Origin: Cellulosimicrobium cellulans
GTDB lineage: Bacteria; Actinomycetota; Actinomycetes; Actinomycetales; Cellulomonadaceae
Direction of reading: 5' to 3'
Length of the DNA stretch: 64,000 bases
Assembly: GCF_007679345.1 (NCBI RefSeq)
Contig: NZ_VEGH01000006.1
Span: 186,001 to 250,000 of the forward strand
A program made the translations under genes and the position numbers. This document shows, one piece after another, positions 1 to 8,873 of the stretch (within the stretch, counting starts at the first letter, position 1; every line of letters starts with the position of its first letter). The notes beneath the pieces are model-generated. The model was not told the origin of the DNA, searched no databases, and saw only the letters and a list, made by a program, of their open reading frames with translations.

Positions 1-37
1 TCCCGTCGGCGCGCGGGGTGGCGGACGGTGGACGCGG

Positions 38-1402
38 TCAGGCGTCCTCGGCGTCCGCCGCCGCGGGGCGCTTCCGCCCGGGCGCGACCGCCAGCACCGT
101 CGCCATGAGCTCGCCGCGGGACACGCGGATCCGCAGCGAGTCCTTGGCGGCGACCTCGGTCGCCTCGCGCACGACGCGCCCGTCGGACGTCTGCACCACG
201 GCGTACCCGCGGTCGAGCGTCGCGGCGGGGGACAGCGCCCGGACCTGCGCGGCGAGCGCCCGGGTCGAGGTCACCGCGCCGGCGAGCGCGTGGTCGAGGC
301 TCCGCCGGGCGTGGTCCCGGGCGCGCAGCACCTCGGCCTCCCGGGTCTCGACCATCGTCTGCGGGCGGGCGAGCACCGGGCGGCTGCGGACCTGCTCCAG
401 GCCGGCGGCCTCGCGGGCGACCCGGTGCTCGACGGCCGACCGGATCCGGGCGCGGGCCTGCGTGACGCGGGCCCGCTCCTCGCCGACGTCCGGCACGATC
501 CGCTTCGCGGCGTCCGTGGGGGTGGACGCGCGGTAGTCGGCGACCAGGTCCAGCAGCGGGGTGTCGGTCTCGTGGCCGATCGCGGACACCAGCGGGGTCC
601 GGCAGGCCGCGGCGGCGCGCACCATCGCCTCGTTGCTGAACGGCAGCAGGTCCTCGACCGAGCCGCCGCCGCGCGCGACCACGATCACCTCGACCCGCGG
701 GTCGGCGTCCAGCTCGGCGATAGCCCGGCTGACCTGCGGCACCGCGCCGACGCCCTGCACCGCGACCTCGCGGATGACGAACTCCACCTGCGGCCAGCGC
801 GCGCGGGCGTTCACCACCACGTCGTGCTCCGCCTTCGACTCCCGCCCGCACACCAGGCCGACGACCCGGGGCAGGAAGGGCAGCGGCACCCGGCGCTCGG
901 GGTCGAACAGGCCCTCCGCGGCCAGCACCCGCTTGAGGTGCTCGATCCGGGCGAGCAGCTCGCCGACGCCGACCGCGCGCACCTCGTCGGCGTTGAGCTG
1001 CAGCGTGCCGCGCTTGGTCCAGAACGTCGGGCGCGCGTGCACCACCACGTGCGCCCCCTCGGCGAGCGGGGTGGCGGCGCCGGACAGCACGCCCGCCGGC
1101 ATCGACACGGGCAGCGACATGTCGGTGTCCGTGTCGCGCAGCGTGAGGAACGCGATGTTCGCGCCCGGGCGCCGGTTGAGCTGGACGACCTGGCCCTCGA
1201 CCCACAGCGGCGACATCTTGGCGACGTAGTCGGCGATCTTCACCGAGAGCAGCCGCACGGGCCAGGGGCGCTCGGCGGTGGTCTCGTTCGCGCGGGCGGG
1301 CAGCTCGGCGGGCGCGCCGGGTGCCGGGGTGCCGGCTGCCGGCGCGCCGGGGGCGCCGCCGGCTCCCGCGCGGGCGGTCGTGGGGGAGGACTGCTGCTGC
1401 AC
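38..1402 (-). CDS. xseA: Exodeoxyribonuclease VII large subunit
   Basis: This 454-residue protein is the catalytic large subunit of ExoVII, a cytoplasmic nuclease that degrades single-stranded DNA to oligonucleotides in repair. After about 45 Ala/Pro/Gly-rich residues comes an OB-fold region (about 48-140, with LSVKIADYVAKMSPLWVEGQ). The nuclease core carries the family signatures VVARGGGSVEDLLPFSNE and SAIGHETDTPLLDLVADYRA. A long helical C-terminal part follows, as usual. The start is taken at GTG 1402 because a CAGGGT box lies 6 nt upstream, suggesting a leaderless message; a start nearer the OB fold cannot be excluded because the Ala/Pro tail is not conserved. The small subunit gene xseB normally follows xseA, but only 37 bases remain to the window edge and no start for it is visible there. 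Confidence 0.95.
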   Translation of the reverse strand: MQQQSSPTTARAGAGGAPGAPAAGTPAPGAPAELPARANETTAERPWPVRLLSVKIADYVAKMSPLWVEGQVVQLNRRPGANIAFLTLRDTDTDMSLPVSMPAGVLSGAATPLAEGAHVVVHARPTFWTKRGTLQLNADEVRAVGVGELLARIEHLKRVLAAEGLFDPERRVPLPFLPRVVGLVCGRESKAEHDVVVNARARWPQVEFVIREVAVQGVGAVPQVSRAIAELDADPRVEVIVVARGGGSVEDLLPFSNEAMVRAAAACRTPLVSAIGHETDTPLLDLVADYRASTPTDAAKRIVPDVGEERARVTQARARIRSAVEHRVAREAAGLEQVRSRPVLARPQTMVETREAEVLRARDHARRSLDHALAGAVTSTRALAAQVRALSPAATLDRGYAVVQTSDGRVVREATEVAAKDSLRIRVSRGELMATVLAVAPGRKRPAAADAEDA

Positions 1403-1408
1403 GGGCCC

Positions 1409-1414
1409 ACCCTG
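1409..1414 (-). promoter_or_regulatory. Predicted leaderless -10 box of xseA
   Basis: CAGGGT on the minus strand ends 6 nt before the GTG start of xseA. It is a one-base variant of the TANNNT box seen before many genes here. No -35 element is evident. Confidence 0.4.
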
Positions 1415-1461
1415 CCACGCGCTCCCGACACCGCGCGGCGGGGCGCACGCCGACCCTCCGA

Positions 1462-1594
1462 CTCTCGCGCCGAGATGGGACTCTCGCGCCGAGATAGGAC
1501 CGTCGCGCCGAGATAGGACTCTCGCGCCGAGATAGGACCGTCGCGCCGAGATAGGACCGTCGCGCCGAGATAGGACCGTCGCGCCGAGATAGGA
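1462..1594. repeat. Left arm: seven tandem 19-bp repeats
   Basis: Seven contiguous 19-bp units start at 1462, 1481, 1500, 1519, 1538, 1557 and 1576. The usual unit is CCGTCGCGCCGAGATAGGA; in units 1, 2 and 4 the first bases are CTCT, and the first unit has GATGGGA at its end. The array faces an opposite-orientation array at 1604-1736. Together they fill most of the 381-bp gap between the divergent genes xseA and ispH. No ORF or RNA gene is supported in this gap. Confidence 0.95.
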
Positions 1595-1603
1595 CTCCCG
1601 ACG

Positions 1604-1736
1604 GTCCTACGTCGGCGCGCGGGTCCTACCTCGGCGCGCGGGTCCTGCCTCGGGGAGCGGGTCCTGCCTCGGGGAGCGGGTCCTACCTCGGCGAGCGGGT
1701 CCTGCCTCGGCGGGCGGGTCCTGCCTCGGCGCAGCG
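1604..1736. repeat. Right arm: seven tandem 19-bp repeats, inverted
   Basis: Seven contiguous 19-bp units start at 1604, 1623, 1642, 1661, 1680, 1699 and 1718. The typical unit is GTCCTACCTCGGCGCGCGG; copies vary between TAC and TGC and between GGCG and GGGGA. Its reverse complement resembles the left-arm unit (core CGCCGAG, A/G, TAGGAC), so the two arrays form a large imperfect inverted repeat centred near 1599. The array ends 35 bp before the ispH -10 box. Confidence 0.95.
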
Positions 1737-1771
1737 CGGCGGCTCGCCCGACCGCCGCCCGCCGGGCGACC

Positions 1772-1777
1772 TACGAT
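1772..1777 (+). promoter_or_regulatory. Predicted leaderless -10 box of ispH
   Basis: TACGAT is followed by 6 nt and then the GTG start at 1784. Transcription is predicted to begin at or next to the start codon, with no Shine-Dalgarno site. Confidence 0.55.
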
Positions 1778-1783
1778 GGGCGC

Positions 1784-2824
1784 GTGACCCTCGGCACCGA
1801 GCCCGGCCCCGCGACCGCGGGCCGTCGCGTGCTCCTGGCCGCACCCCGCGGGTACTGCGCCGGCGTGGACCGCGCGGTCGTCGCCGTCGAGCAGGCCCTC
1901 GAGCACTACGGGGCCCCGGTGTACGTCCGCAAGGAGATCGTGCACAACCGGCACGTCGTGGACACCCTCGCCGCCCGCGGCGCCGTGTTCGTCGACGAGA
2001 CCGACGAGGTCCCCGAGGGCGCCCGCGTCGTGTTCTCCGCGCACGGGGTGTCCCCGGCGGTGCGGGCGGCGGCGGAGGCCCGGTCGCTGCGGACGATCGA
2101 CGCGACCTGCCCCCTGGTCACGAAGGTGCACAGGGAGGCGGTGCGGTTCGCCGCGGCGGACCTCGACATCCTGCTGATCGGGCACACCGGGCACGAGGAG
2201 GTCGAGGGCACCCAGGGCGAGGCACCCGCGCACGTCCAGGTGGTCGACTCGCCGGACGCGGTCGCCGACGTGGTGGTCCGCGACGAGAGCCGGGTGGTGT
2301 GGATCTCGCAGACCACGCTGTCGGTGGACGAGACGATGGAGACCGTCCGGCGGCTGCGCGAGCGGTTCCCGCTGCTGCAGGACCCGCCGAGCGACGACAT
2401 CTGCTACGCCACCCAGAACAGGCAGGTGGCGGTCAAGAAGCTCGCGCCGGAGTGCGACGTGGTCATCACGGTCGGTTCGGCGAACTCGTCGAACTCCGTG
2501 CGGCTGGTCGAGGTCGCGCGCGAGGCCGGGGCCCGCGCGTCGTACCGGGTGGACACCGCGGACCAGGTGGACCCGGCGTGGCTCGAGGGCGCCCGGACTG
2601 TCGGCGTGACCTCGGGGGCGTCGGTGCCGGAGATCCTGGTCCGGGACGTGCTGGACCTGCTGGCGGCGCACGGGTTCGGCGACGTCGAGGAGGTGCGGAC
2701 CGCGACCGAGGACCTCATGTTCTCGTTGCCCCGGGAGCTGCGCGCCGACCTGCGCGCGGCCGGCGGCGGCGACCCGCGCCCGCGCCGCGGCGACCGCCCC
2801 GACCTGGCCGTCCGTCCCGTCTGA
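1784..2824 (+). CDS. ispH: 4-hydroxy-3-methylbut-2-enyl diphosphate reductase
   Basis: IspH (LytB) catalyses the last step of the MEP isoprenoid pathway, reducing HMBPP to IPP and DMAPP with a [4Fe-4S] cluster. The three cluster cysteines are visible: C25 in [11 protein letters not shown]109 in [11 protein letters not shown] and C207 in [11 protein letters not shown]. Conserved histidines occur in EIVHNRHVV and FSAHGVSP. The 346-residue length is usual apart from a short charged C-terminal tail. GTG 1784 is chosen because TACGAT sits 6 nt upstream, a leaderless arrangement. The gene is divergent from xseA across the repeat arrays and converges on rmuC with a 34-bp gap. Confidence 0.97.
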   Translation: MTLGTEPGPATAGRRVLLAAPRGYCAGVDRAVVAVEQALEHYGAPVYVRKEIVHNRHVVDTLAARGAVFVDETDEVPEGARVVFSAHGVSPAVRAAAEARSLRTIDATCPLVTKVHREAVRFAAADLDILLIGHTGHEEVEGTQGEAPAHVQVVDSPDAVADVVVRDESRVVWISQTTLSVDETMETVRRLRERFPLLQDPPSDDICYATQNRQVAVKKLAPECDVVITVGSANSSNSVRLVEVAREAGARASYRVDTADQVDPAWLEGARTVGVTSGASVPEILVRDVLDLLAAHGFGDVEEVRTATEDLMFSLPRELRADLRAAGGGDPRPRRGDRPDLAVRPV

Positions 2825-2858
2825 CCGCCGGGCCCTCCTCGGACCGCGTCCGACCGGG

Positions 2859-4244
2859 TCAGGCCCCGCCCGGCCCCGCCTCCGGCGGCCGCACGTCCCC
2901 GAGCACCGCGTCGTCCAGCGCCCCGAGCGCGTCGGCCGCCTGCCGCCCGGTCCCCGGCGCGGCCGGCCCGTCGGACCCCAGCCCCACCACCTGCTGCGTC
3001 TCCCACGCCACGAGCTCCGGCGCCGTCACCACGGACAGCCGCCGCTCGACGGACGGCGGCGTCTCCAGGCCCGCGTCCACGACCCGGAGGTCGGCGAACT
3101 TCCGCGCGCTCACGAGCACCCGCGACTCCAGCGACGCCACCGACTGGTTGTAGGCCGTCGCCGCCGAGTCGATCGCCCGGCCGACCTTCGACAGGTGCCC
3201 GCCGAGCGTCGCGATCCGGCCGTGCAGCTCCTTGCCCAGGTCCAGCACCGCCTGCGCGTTGCTCGCCAGCGCGTCCTGCCGCCAGGCGTAGGCCACGGTG
3301 CGCAGCAGCGCGAGCAGCGTCATCGGCGTCGCGATGACGACGTCCTTCTCGAAGGCGCGCTCGACGATCGCCGGGTCGACGTCGATCGCCGCGTGCAGGA
3401 ACGCCTCGGCGGGCACGAACATCACGACGAACTCGGGCGACGGGCTGAACTGGTCCCAGTACCGCTTGGCCGCGAGCTGGTCGACGTGCGCGCGCAGGTG
3501 CCGGGCGTGCGCGGCGAGCCGGCGCTCGCGCTCGGCGGGGTCGGTGGCCTCGGCGGCCTCCAGGAAGCCGAGGAACGGCACCTTCGCGTCGACCACCACC
3601 CGCTTGCCGCCCGCGAGGTGCACGACCATGTCCGGCCGCAGCAGCCCGTCGTCGGTGCGGACCTGGTCCTGCTCGGCGAAGTCGACGTGCGGCAGCATCC
3701 CGGCGGCCTCGACCACCCGGCGCAGCTGCACCTCGCCCCACCGCCCGCGCACCTGGGACGCGCGCAGCGACGTGACGAGCTGGGCCGTCTGCTCCCGCAG
3801 CCGCCCCGCCTCCTCGTGCATCTGCCGCACCTGCTCGCTCAGCGCGGCGTCGTGCTGCGCGCGGGTCTGCTCGGCGGTGCGCAGCTCGGCCCGCACCGCG
3901 TCGAGCGTGCGGGCCAGCGGGTCGACCATCGAGCGGACCGCCTGCTCGCGCTGCGCGAGGTCGCCGGACTGCTCCTGGTGGCGCGCCGCGAGGCTCTGGT
4001 GCGCGAGCGCGAGGAACTGCTCGCTGCTCTGCGCCAGCGCGTCGGCGGCGAGGGCCCGGAACCGCTCGGCCTGCCGGTCGGCGTCGACGGTCCCGCCGCC
4101 GAGCTCGGCCGCGGTGCGCCAGCGGGCGGCCTCCACCTCGGCCCGGCGCAGCCGCGCCCCCGAGCGGCCTGCGGCCAGGAGCCAGCCGAGGGCGAGCCCG
4201 ACGAGGAGGGCCCCGGCGAGGGCGAGCACGAGTCCGGTGTCCAT
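2859..4244 (-). CDS. rmuC: DNA recombination protein RmuC
   Basis: RmuC-family proteins are membrane-anchored, coiled-coil proteins with a restriction-endonuclease-like fold, linked to limiting inversions at short inverted repeats. The 461-residue product begins with one hydrophobic segment (about residues 4-24, LVLALAGALLVGLALGWLLA). A long Gln/Glu/Ala-rich coiled coil follows to about 170. The RmuC core then contains RGRWGEVQLRRVVEAAGM, RPDMVVHLAGGKRVVVDAKV and FVVMFVPAEAFLHAA. ATG 4244 is chosen because it directly precedes the membrane anchor; the open frame continues upstream without homology. CAATCT lies 7 nt before this ATG and may be a weak leaderless box. A role near the large inverted repeats of this chromosome is only speculation. 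Confidence 0.93.
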   Translation of the reverse strand: MDTGLVLALAGALLVGLALGWLLAAGRSGARLRRAEVEAARWRTAAELGGGTVDADRQAERFRALAADALAQSSEQFLALAHQSLAARHQEQSGDLAQREQAVRSMVDPLARTLDAVRAELRTAEQTRAQHDAALSEQVRQMHEEAGRLREQTAQLVTSLRASQVRGRWGEVQLRRVVEAAGMLPHVDFAEQDQVRTDDGLLRPDMVVHLAGGKRVVVDAKVPFLGFLEAAEATDPAERERRLAAHARHLRAHVDQLAAKRYWDQFSPSPEFVVMFVPAEAFLHAAIDVDPAIVERAFEKDVVIATPMTLLALLRTVAYAWRQDALASNAQAVLDLGKELHGRIATLGGHLSKVGRAIDSAATAYNQSVASLESRVLVSARKFADLRVVDAGLETPPSVERRLSVVTAPELVAWETQQVVGLGSDGPAAPGTGRQAADALGALDDAVLGDVRPPEAGPGGA

Positions 4245-4283
4245 GACCTGCAGATTGCCAGGCGCCACCGACACGCCCGCCCC

Positions 4284-4289
4284 TATGCT
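4284..4289 (+). promoter_or_regulatory. Predicted leaderless -10 box, ABC exporter operon
   Basis: TATGCT, 6 nt, then ATG 4296. Confidence 0.55.
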
Positions 4290-4295
4290 GGATCG

Positions 4296-5063
4296 ATGGA
4301 GCCGATGTCCGCTTTGTCCATCCAAGGGGTGTGGAAGAGGTTCGGCACGAAGATCGCCGTGGCGGGCGTCGACCTCGAGGTCCCTGCCGGCTCGTTCTAC
4401 GGCCTCGTCGGCCCGAACGGCGCCGGCAAGACGACGACGCTGTCGATGGCGACCGGCCTGCTCCGCCCGGACTTCGGGCGGGTGCTGGTGCGCGGGCAGG
4501 ACCTGTGGGCGGACCCGCCCGCGGTCAAGGCCGGGCTCGGCGTGCTGCCCGACGGCGTGCGGCTGTTCGACCGGCTGACCGGGGCCCAGCTCGTCACCTA
4601 CGCGGGGCTGCTGCGCGGCCTGGACCGGGACACCGTCCGCGACCGGACCGCCGACCTGCTGCGCACCTTCGACCTCACCGCCGACGCCGACACCCTGGTG
4701 GTCGACTACTCGGCGGGCATGACCAAGAAGATCGGCCTGGCCTGCGCCCTGGTGCACGCGCCGCGGGTCCTGGTCCTGGACGAGCCGTTCGAGGCGGTCG
4801 ACCCGGTGTCGGCGGCGAACATCCGGGACATCCTCGCCGCCTACGCCGCCGGCGGCGGCACGGTCGTGGTGTCCTCGCACGTGATGGACCTGGTGCAGCG
4901 GATGTGCGACCACGTCGCCGTGATCTCCGGCGGCCACGTGCTCGCGCAGGGCACGGTGGACGAGGTGCGCGGGGACGACTCGCTGGAGGACCGGTTCGTC
5001 GAGCTGGTCGGTGGCCGCCGGACGGAGGGGGCGCTCGCGTGGTTGCGCACCTCGTCCGACTGA
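4296..5063 (+). CDS. ABC exporter ATP-binding protein
   Basis: This 255-residue cytoplasmic ATPase would power the membrane protein encoded next. It has Walker A GPNGAGKTTT near residue 41 and a Walker B LVLDEPFEAVDP. The signature loop is degenerate (DYSAGMTKKIGLA), a form common in ABC-2-type exporters. An H-loop SSHVMDLVQRM follows. The start at ATG 4296 is supported by the TATGCT box 6 nt upstream. The stop overlaps the start of the permease gene by 25 bp, so the two are translationally coupled. The substrate is unknown; polymer, drug or lipid export would all fit. Confidence 0.9.
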   Translation: MEPMSALSIQGVWKRFGTKIAVAGVDLEVPAGSFYGLVGPNGAGKTTTLSMATGLLRPDFGRVLVRGQDLWADPPAVKAGLGVLPDGVRLFDRLTGAQLVTYAGLLRGLDRDTVRDRTADLLRTFDLTADADTLVVDYSAGMTKKIGLACALVHAPRVLVLDEPFEAVDPVSAANIRDILAAYAAGGGTVVVSSHVMDLVQRMCDHVAVISGGHVLAQGTVDEVRGDDSLEDRFVELVGGRRTEGALAWLRTSSD

Positions 5064-6604
5064 AGCTGACCCTGCTGCGGAACGGCCTGCGGCGCAGCGT
5101 GTGGAAGGTCGTCGCCCTCCTGCTGTCGGTCCTCTACGCGCTGTTCCTGCTCGGGCTCGCGGTGGTCGGCCTGGTGGCGCTCGGCGCGCACGACGACCCC
5201 GAGCTGACCCGGACGGTCCTCGTGCTCGGCGGCGCGCTGCTCGTCGCGGGGTGGTGGCTGCTGCCGCTGGTCGCGTTCGGCGTGGACAGCACCCTGGACC
5301 CGGAGCGGTTCCAGCTGTTCGCGATCCGCCGCCGGCACCTGCTGACTGGCCTCACCCTCGCCGGCCTGGTCGGCGTGCCGGGCGCCGCGACCCTGGTGCT
5401 CGGCGGCGCGTCGGCCCTCGCGTGGTGGCAGGAGCCCGGCGCGCTCGCGGCCGGCCTCGTGGGCGGGGCGCTCGGCGTGGCCGTCTGCGTCGTCGGCTCC
5501 CGCGCGATCACCACGATGCTCGCGCCGCTGGTCGGCGGCCGGCGGTTCCGCGAGGTCGCCGCCGTGCTCGCGATCGTCCCGCTCATGCTGATCGGCCCGA
5601 TCCTGCTCGGCGCGACCGCCGGCCTGCAGGCGGTCGCCGACGCGCTGCCCGAGGTCGGCGCCGTGGTCGGCTGGACGCCGCTCGGCGCCCCGTGGGCGCT
5701 CGCGGCGGACGTCCAGGCGGGTGCCTGGCTCGCGGCGCTCGGCAAGCTCGCGGTGACCGGGGCGACCCTCGCGGTCCTGGTCGGCGTCTGGGACCGGGCG
5801 CTGTCGGCGGCGCTCGTGCGCTCACCCGGCGGCGCCGGCCACGTCGCCCGCAGCGAGGGCCTGGGCTTCTTCGCCCGGTTCCCGGCGACGCCGACCGGTG
5901 CGGTCGCCGCCCGCAGCCTGACCTACTGGCTCCGCGACCCCCGGTACGCGGCGGCCGTCGCCGTCGTCCCCGTCATGGTGCTGCTGCTGTGGTTCATGGG
6001 GAGGGGCGGCGGGATCGTGCTCGGCGCCGGCGTCGTCGTGGCCTTCGTCATGGGCTGGTCGCTGTCCGCGGACATCTCCTACGACGACACCGCGTTCTGG
6101 ACGCACGTCGCGGCGCCGGTCGACGGCCGGGTCGACCGGGCGGGCCGCGCGGTCGCCGGGATGGTCGTCGGCGGCGTGGTCGTGCTCGCGACCGACGTGC
6201 TCGTGCTCGGGGTGTCCGGGCGGTGGGACGCCACCGTCCCGGTGCTCGGCATGTCGCTCGGCGTGCTGGCCGTGGGCGTGGGGGCGTCGTCGATCTACTC
6301 GGCCCGCGTCGTCTACCCGGTGCCGAAGCCGGGGGACAACCCGTTCTCGACGCCGCAGGGCTCGTCGCTCGCGGTGATGCTCACCCAGTCGCTCGGCATG
6401 CTCCTGCTGCTCGCGGTCTGCGCGCCCACCGTCGGGCTCGGCATCGGCGCCGTCGTCACCGGGCACCCGGTGCTCCAGGTGCTCACCCTCGTCGTCGGCC
6501 TCGGCTCGGGCGCGGCTGCGCTGGTCGTGGGCGTGCGGGTCGGCGGCGGGCTCTACGACCGGCGGGCGCCGGAGCTGCTGCAGACCATCCGCTCGTTCGC
6601 CTGA
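5039..6604 (+). CDS. ABC exporter membrane protein
   Basis: The 521-residue protein consists mostly of hydrophobic segments, about ten to twelve membrane spans. The first is at residues 17-45 (WKVVALLLSVLYALFLLGLA), and others occur throughout to about residue 510. Its partner is the preceding ATPase, whose gene it overlaps. GTG 5039 was chosen because GGAGGGGG lies 7 nt upstream and the encoded VVAHLVRLKLTLLRNGLRRS resembles the start of ABC-2-type exporter subunits. No substrate motif is recognisable. Related actinobacterial genes are usually annotated only as transporters, so the function stays open. Confidence 0.8.
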   Translation: MVAHLVRLKLTLLRNGLRRSVWKVVALLLSVLYALFLLGLAVVGLVALGAHDDPELTRTVLVLGGALLVAGWWLLPLVAFGVDSTLDPERFQLFAIRRRHLLTGLTLAGLVGVPGAATLVLGGASALAWWQEPGALAAGLVGGALGVAVCVVGSRAITTMLAPLVGGRRFREVAAVLAIVPLMLIGPILLGATAGLQAVADALPEVGAVVGWTPLGAPWALAADVQAGAWLAALGKLAVTGATLAVLVGVWDRALSAALVRSPGGAGHVARSEGLGFFARFPATPTGAVAARSLTYWLRDPRYAAAVAVVPVMVLLLWFMGRGGGIVLGAGVVVAFVMGWSLSADISYDDTAFWTHVAAPVDGRVDRAGRAVAGMVVGGVVVLATDVLVLGVSGRWDATVPVLGMSLGVLAVGVGASSIYSARVVYPVPKPGDNPFSTPQGSSLAVMLTQSLGMLLLLAVCAPTVGLGIGAVVTGHPVLQVLTLVVGLGSGAAALVVGVRVGGGLYDRRAPELLQTIRSFA

Positions 6605-6630
6605 CGGACCCGCCCGAGGCGTCCGCCCCC

Positions 6631-6636
6631 TAGGAT
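6631..6636 (+). promoter_or_regulatory. Predicted leaderless -10 box of ychF
   Basis: TAGGAT, 8 nt, then GTG 6645. Confidence 0.5.
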
Positions 6637-6644
6637 GGTCGCCC

Positions 6645-7730
6645 GTGGCACTCACCATCGGCATCGTCGGCCTGCCCAACGTCGGCAAGAGCACCCTGTT
6701 CAACGCGCTCACCCGCGCGCAGGTCCTCGCGGCGAACTACCCGTTCGCCACGATCGAGCCCAACGTCGGCATCGTGCCGCTGCCGGACCCGCGCCTGGAG
6801 ACCCTCGCGGGGATCTTCGGCAGCGAGCGGATCCTGCCCGCGACCGTGTCGTTCGTCGACATCGCCGGCATCGTCAAGGGCGCGAGCGAGGGCGAGGGCC
6901 TGGGCAACAAGTTCCTCGCGAACATCCGCGAGGCCGACGCGATCTGCCAGGTGACCCGCGCGTTCGCCGACCCCGACGTCGTGCACGTCGACGGCCGCGT
7001 GTCGCCGAAGGACGACATCGAGACGATCAACACCGAGCTGGTCCTCGCCGACCTGCAGACGCTGGAGAAGGTCGTCCCGCGCCTGGAGAAGGAGGTCCGG
7101 ATCAAGAAGGCGGACCCCGCCGAGCTCGCCGCCGCGCAGGCCGCCCAGGCCGTGCTCGAGTCCGGCCAGACGCTGTTCCAGGGCGCGAAGGCCGCCGGGC
7201 TCGACCTCGCCGACCTCGCCTCGCTGCAGCTCATGACGGCCAAGCCGTTCATCTACGTGTTCAACACGGACGACGCGGGCCTGGCGGACACCGCGATGCA
7301 GGACGAGCTGCGCGCGTTCGTCGCGCCCGCCGACGCGATCTTCCTCGACGCGAAGTTCGAGTCCGACCTGGTCGAGCTCGAGCCCGACGAGGCCAAGGAG
7401 ATGCTGGCGGAGAACGGCCAGGAGGAGGCGGGGCTCGACCAGCTCGCCCGCGTCGGGTTCCACACGCTCGGGCTGCAGACGTACCTGACGGCCGGTCCCA
7501 AGGAGTCCCGCGCCTGGACGATCCGGCAGGGCTGGACCGCCCCGCAGGCGGCCGGCGTGATCCACACGGACTTCCAGAAGGGCTTCATCAAGGCCGAGGT
7601 CATCTCGTTCGACGACCTGGTCGAGGCCGGCTCCGTCGCCGCCGCCCGCGCCGCCGGCAAGGCGCGCATCGAGGGCAAGGACTACGTGATGGCCGACGGC
7701 GACGTGGTGGAGTTCCGCTTCAACGTCTGA
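6645..7730 (+). CDS. ychF: Redox-regulated ATPase YchF (Obg family)
   Basis: YchF is a universally conserved P-loop NTPase of the Obg group. It binds the ribosome and prefers ATP to GTP. The 361-residue protein has the usual length. Visible elements are G1 GLPNVGKSTLFNALT at residue 6, G3 FVDIAGIVKGASEGEGLGN, and a G4 position reading FNTDD instead of NKxD, which fits the relaxed nucleotide specificity of the family. A coiled-coil arm and a C-terminal TGS domain (HTDFQKGFIKAEVISFDDL) follow. The methyltransferase gene begins inside its stop codon (TGATG), giving a two-gene operon. Confidence 0.97.
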   Translation: MALTIGIVGLPNVGKSTLFNALTRAQVLAANYPFATIEPNVGIVPLPDPRLETLAGIFGSERILPATVSFVDIAGIVKGASEGEGLGNKFLANIREADAICQVTRAFADPDVVHVDGRVSPKDDIETINTELVLADLQTLEKVVPRLEKEVRIKKADPAELAAAQAAQAVLESGQTLFQGAKAAGLDLADLASLQLMTAKPFIYVFNTDDAGLADTAMQDELRAFVAPADAIFLDAKFESDLVELEPDEAKEMLAENGQEEAGLDQLARVGFHTLGLQTYLTAGPKESRAWTIRQGWTAPQAAGVIHTDFQKGFIKAEVISFDDLVEAGSVAAARAAGKARIEGKDYVMADGDVVEFRFNV

Positions 7731-8863
7731 TGACCGAGGACCTGCTCGGCGCGCTGCGCTGCGACCCCGAGATCCCCGCGCCGGACCTGGTCGCGGTCGA
7801 CGCCGCCGACCGGCTGGTCCTGGACGAGGCCGCGCCGCTGCTCGACGGCGCCGCGCCCGGCTCGGTCGTCGTGATCGGCGACCGGTACGGCGCGGTGACG
7901 TTGGGCGCGATCGACCGGTTCGGGCTGACCGGCGTCCGCACGCACACCGACCGGCTGACCGGCGAGCTCGCGCTGGCGGAGAACGCGGCCCGGCTGGGTC
8001 GCGCCGACGCGTTCCGGTCGCTCGCGGACCTCGCCCCCGAGCTGGTGTCCGGCGCCCGGGTGGTGCTGCTCCTGCTGCCGCGGTCGCTCGACGCGCTGGA
8101 CGAGATCGCCGCCCTGGTCGCCCGGCACGCGGACCCGTCGGTGGTCGTGGTCGCGGGTGGCCGGGAGAAGCACATGTCCCGGGCCATGAACGACGTCCTC
8201 GCGCGGCACTTCGGGCAGGTGCGCGCCAGCCGCGGGCGGCAGAAGGCCCGCGTCCTGCACGCCGCCGGACCGCTCGCCGTCGACGAGGGAGGCCCCGCCT
8301 GGCCCGCGACCGCGCGGCACGACGACCTCGGGCTGACCGTCCGCGCGCACGGGGCGGCGTTCGCCGGCGCCCGCGTGGACATCGGCACCCGGTTCCTGGT
8401 CGAGCACCTGGCCGATGCCGCCCCCGACGCGCGCGCCGCGGTGGACCTCGGCTGCGGCACCGGGGTGCTGGCGTCCGCGCTGGCCGCCGCTCGTCCGGGC
8501 GTCGAGGTCGTCGCGACCGACGAGGCCGCGGCCGCGGTCGCCTCGGCCCGGGCGACCGTCGAGGCGAACGGGCTCGCGGACCGGGTGCGCGTGCAGCGGG
8601 CCCGGGGAACGGCCGGGATCCCCGACGCGAGCGCCGACCTCGTCCTGCTCAACCCGCCGTTCCACGTGGGCGCCGCGGTGCACGACGGCGTCGCGCGCGG
8701 GCTGTTCGCCGAGGCGGCGCGGGTGCTGCGCCCGGGGGGCGAGCTGTGGTGCGTGTGGAACTCCGGGCTCGGCTACCGGCCCGCCCTCCAGGCCGCGGTC
8801 GGCCCGACCCGGCAGGTGGCGCGGAACCCGAAGTTCACGATCACGGCGTCCCGCCGGGTCTGA
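7730..8863 (+). CDS. RsmC/RlmG-like rRNA guanine-N2 methyltransferase
   Basis: A 377-residue class I SAM-dependent methyltransferase with the two-domain layout of RsmC/RlmG. A degenerate N-terminal methyltransferase-like domain (about 1-190) precedes a catalytic domain with the SAM-binding loop VDLGCGTGVLASAL and the catalytic NPPFH motif. Enzymes of this group make N2-methylguanosine in 16S or 23S rRNA. Which position is modified cannot be told from sequence. It overlaps ychF by one base, and the pairing of two ribosome-related genes is suggestive. Its stop codon and that of the convergent dehydrogenase lie in a small palindrome (TGAGGC at 8861, GCCTCA at 8871). Confidence 0.88.
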   Translation: MTEDLLGALRCDPEIPAPDLVAVDAADRLVLDEAAPLLDGAAPGSVVVIGDRYGAVTLGAIDRFGLTGVRTHTDRLTGELALAENAARLGRADAFRSLADLAPELVSGARVVLLLLPRSLDALDEIAALVARHADPSVVVVAGGREKHMSRAMNDVLARHFGQVRASRGRQKARVLHAAGPLAVDEGGPAWPATARHDDLGLTVRAHGAAFAGARVDIGTRFLVEHLADAAPDARAAVDLGCGTGVLASALAAARPGVEVVATDEAAAAVASARATVEANGLADRVRVQRARGTAGIPDASADLVLLNPPFHVGAAVHDGVARGLFAEAARVLRPGGELWCVWNSGLGYRPALQAAVGPTRQVARNPKFTITASRRV

Positions 8864-8873
8864 GGCGACGGCC

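Noticed and set aside
1-37. Start of xseB
   Set aside because: No start codon on the minus strand is visible in these 37 bases, so the gene, if present, lies outside the window.
1462-1736. CRISPR array
   Set aside because: The units are contiguous without spacers, only 19 bp long, and occur in two opposite orientations. No cas genes are present.
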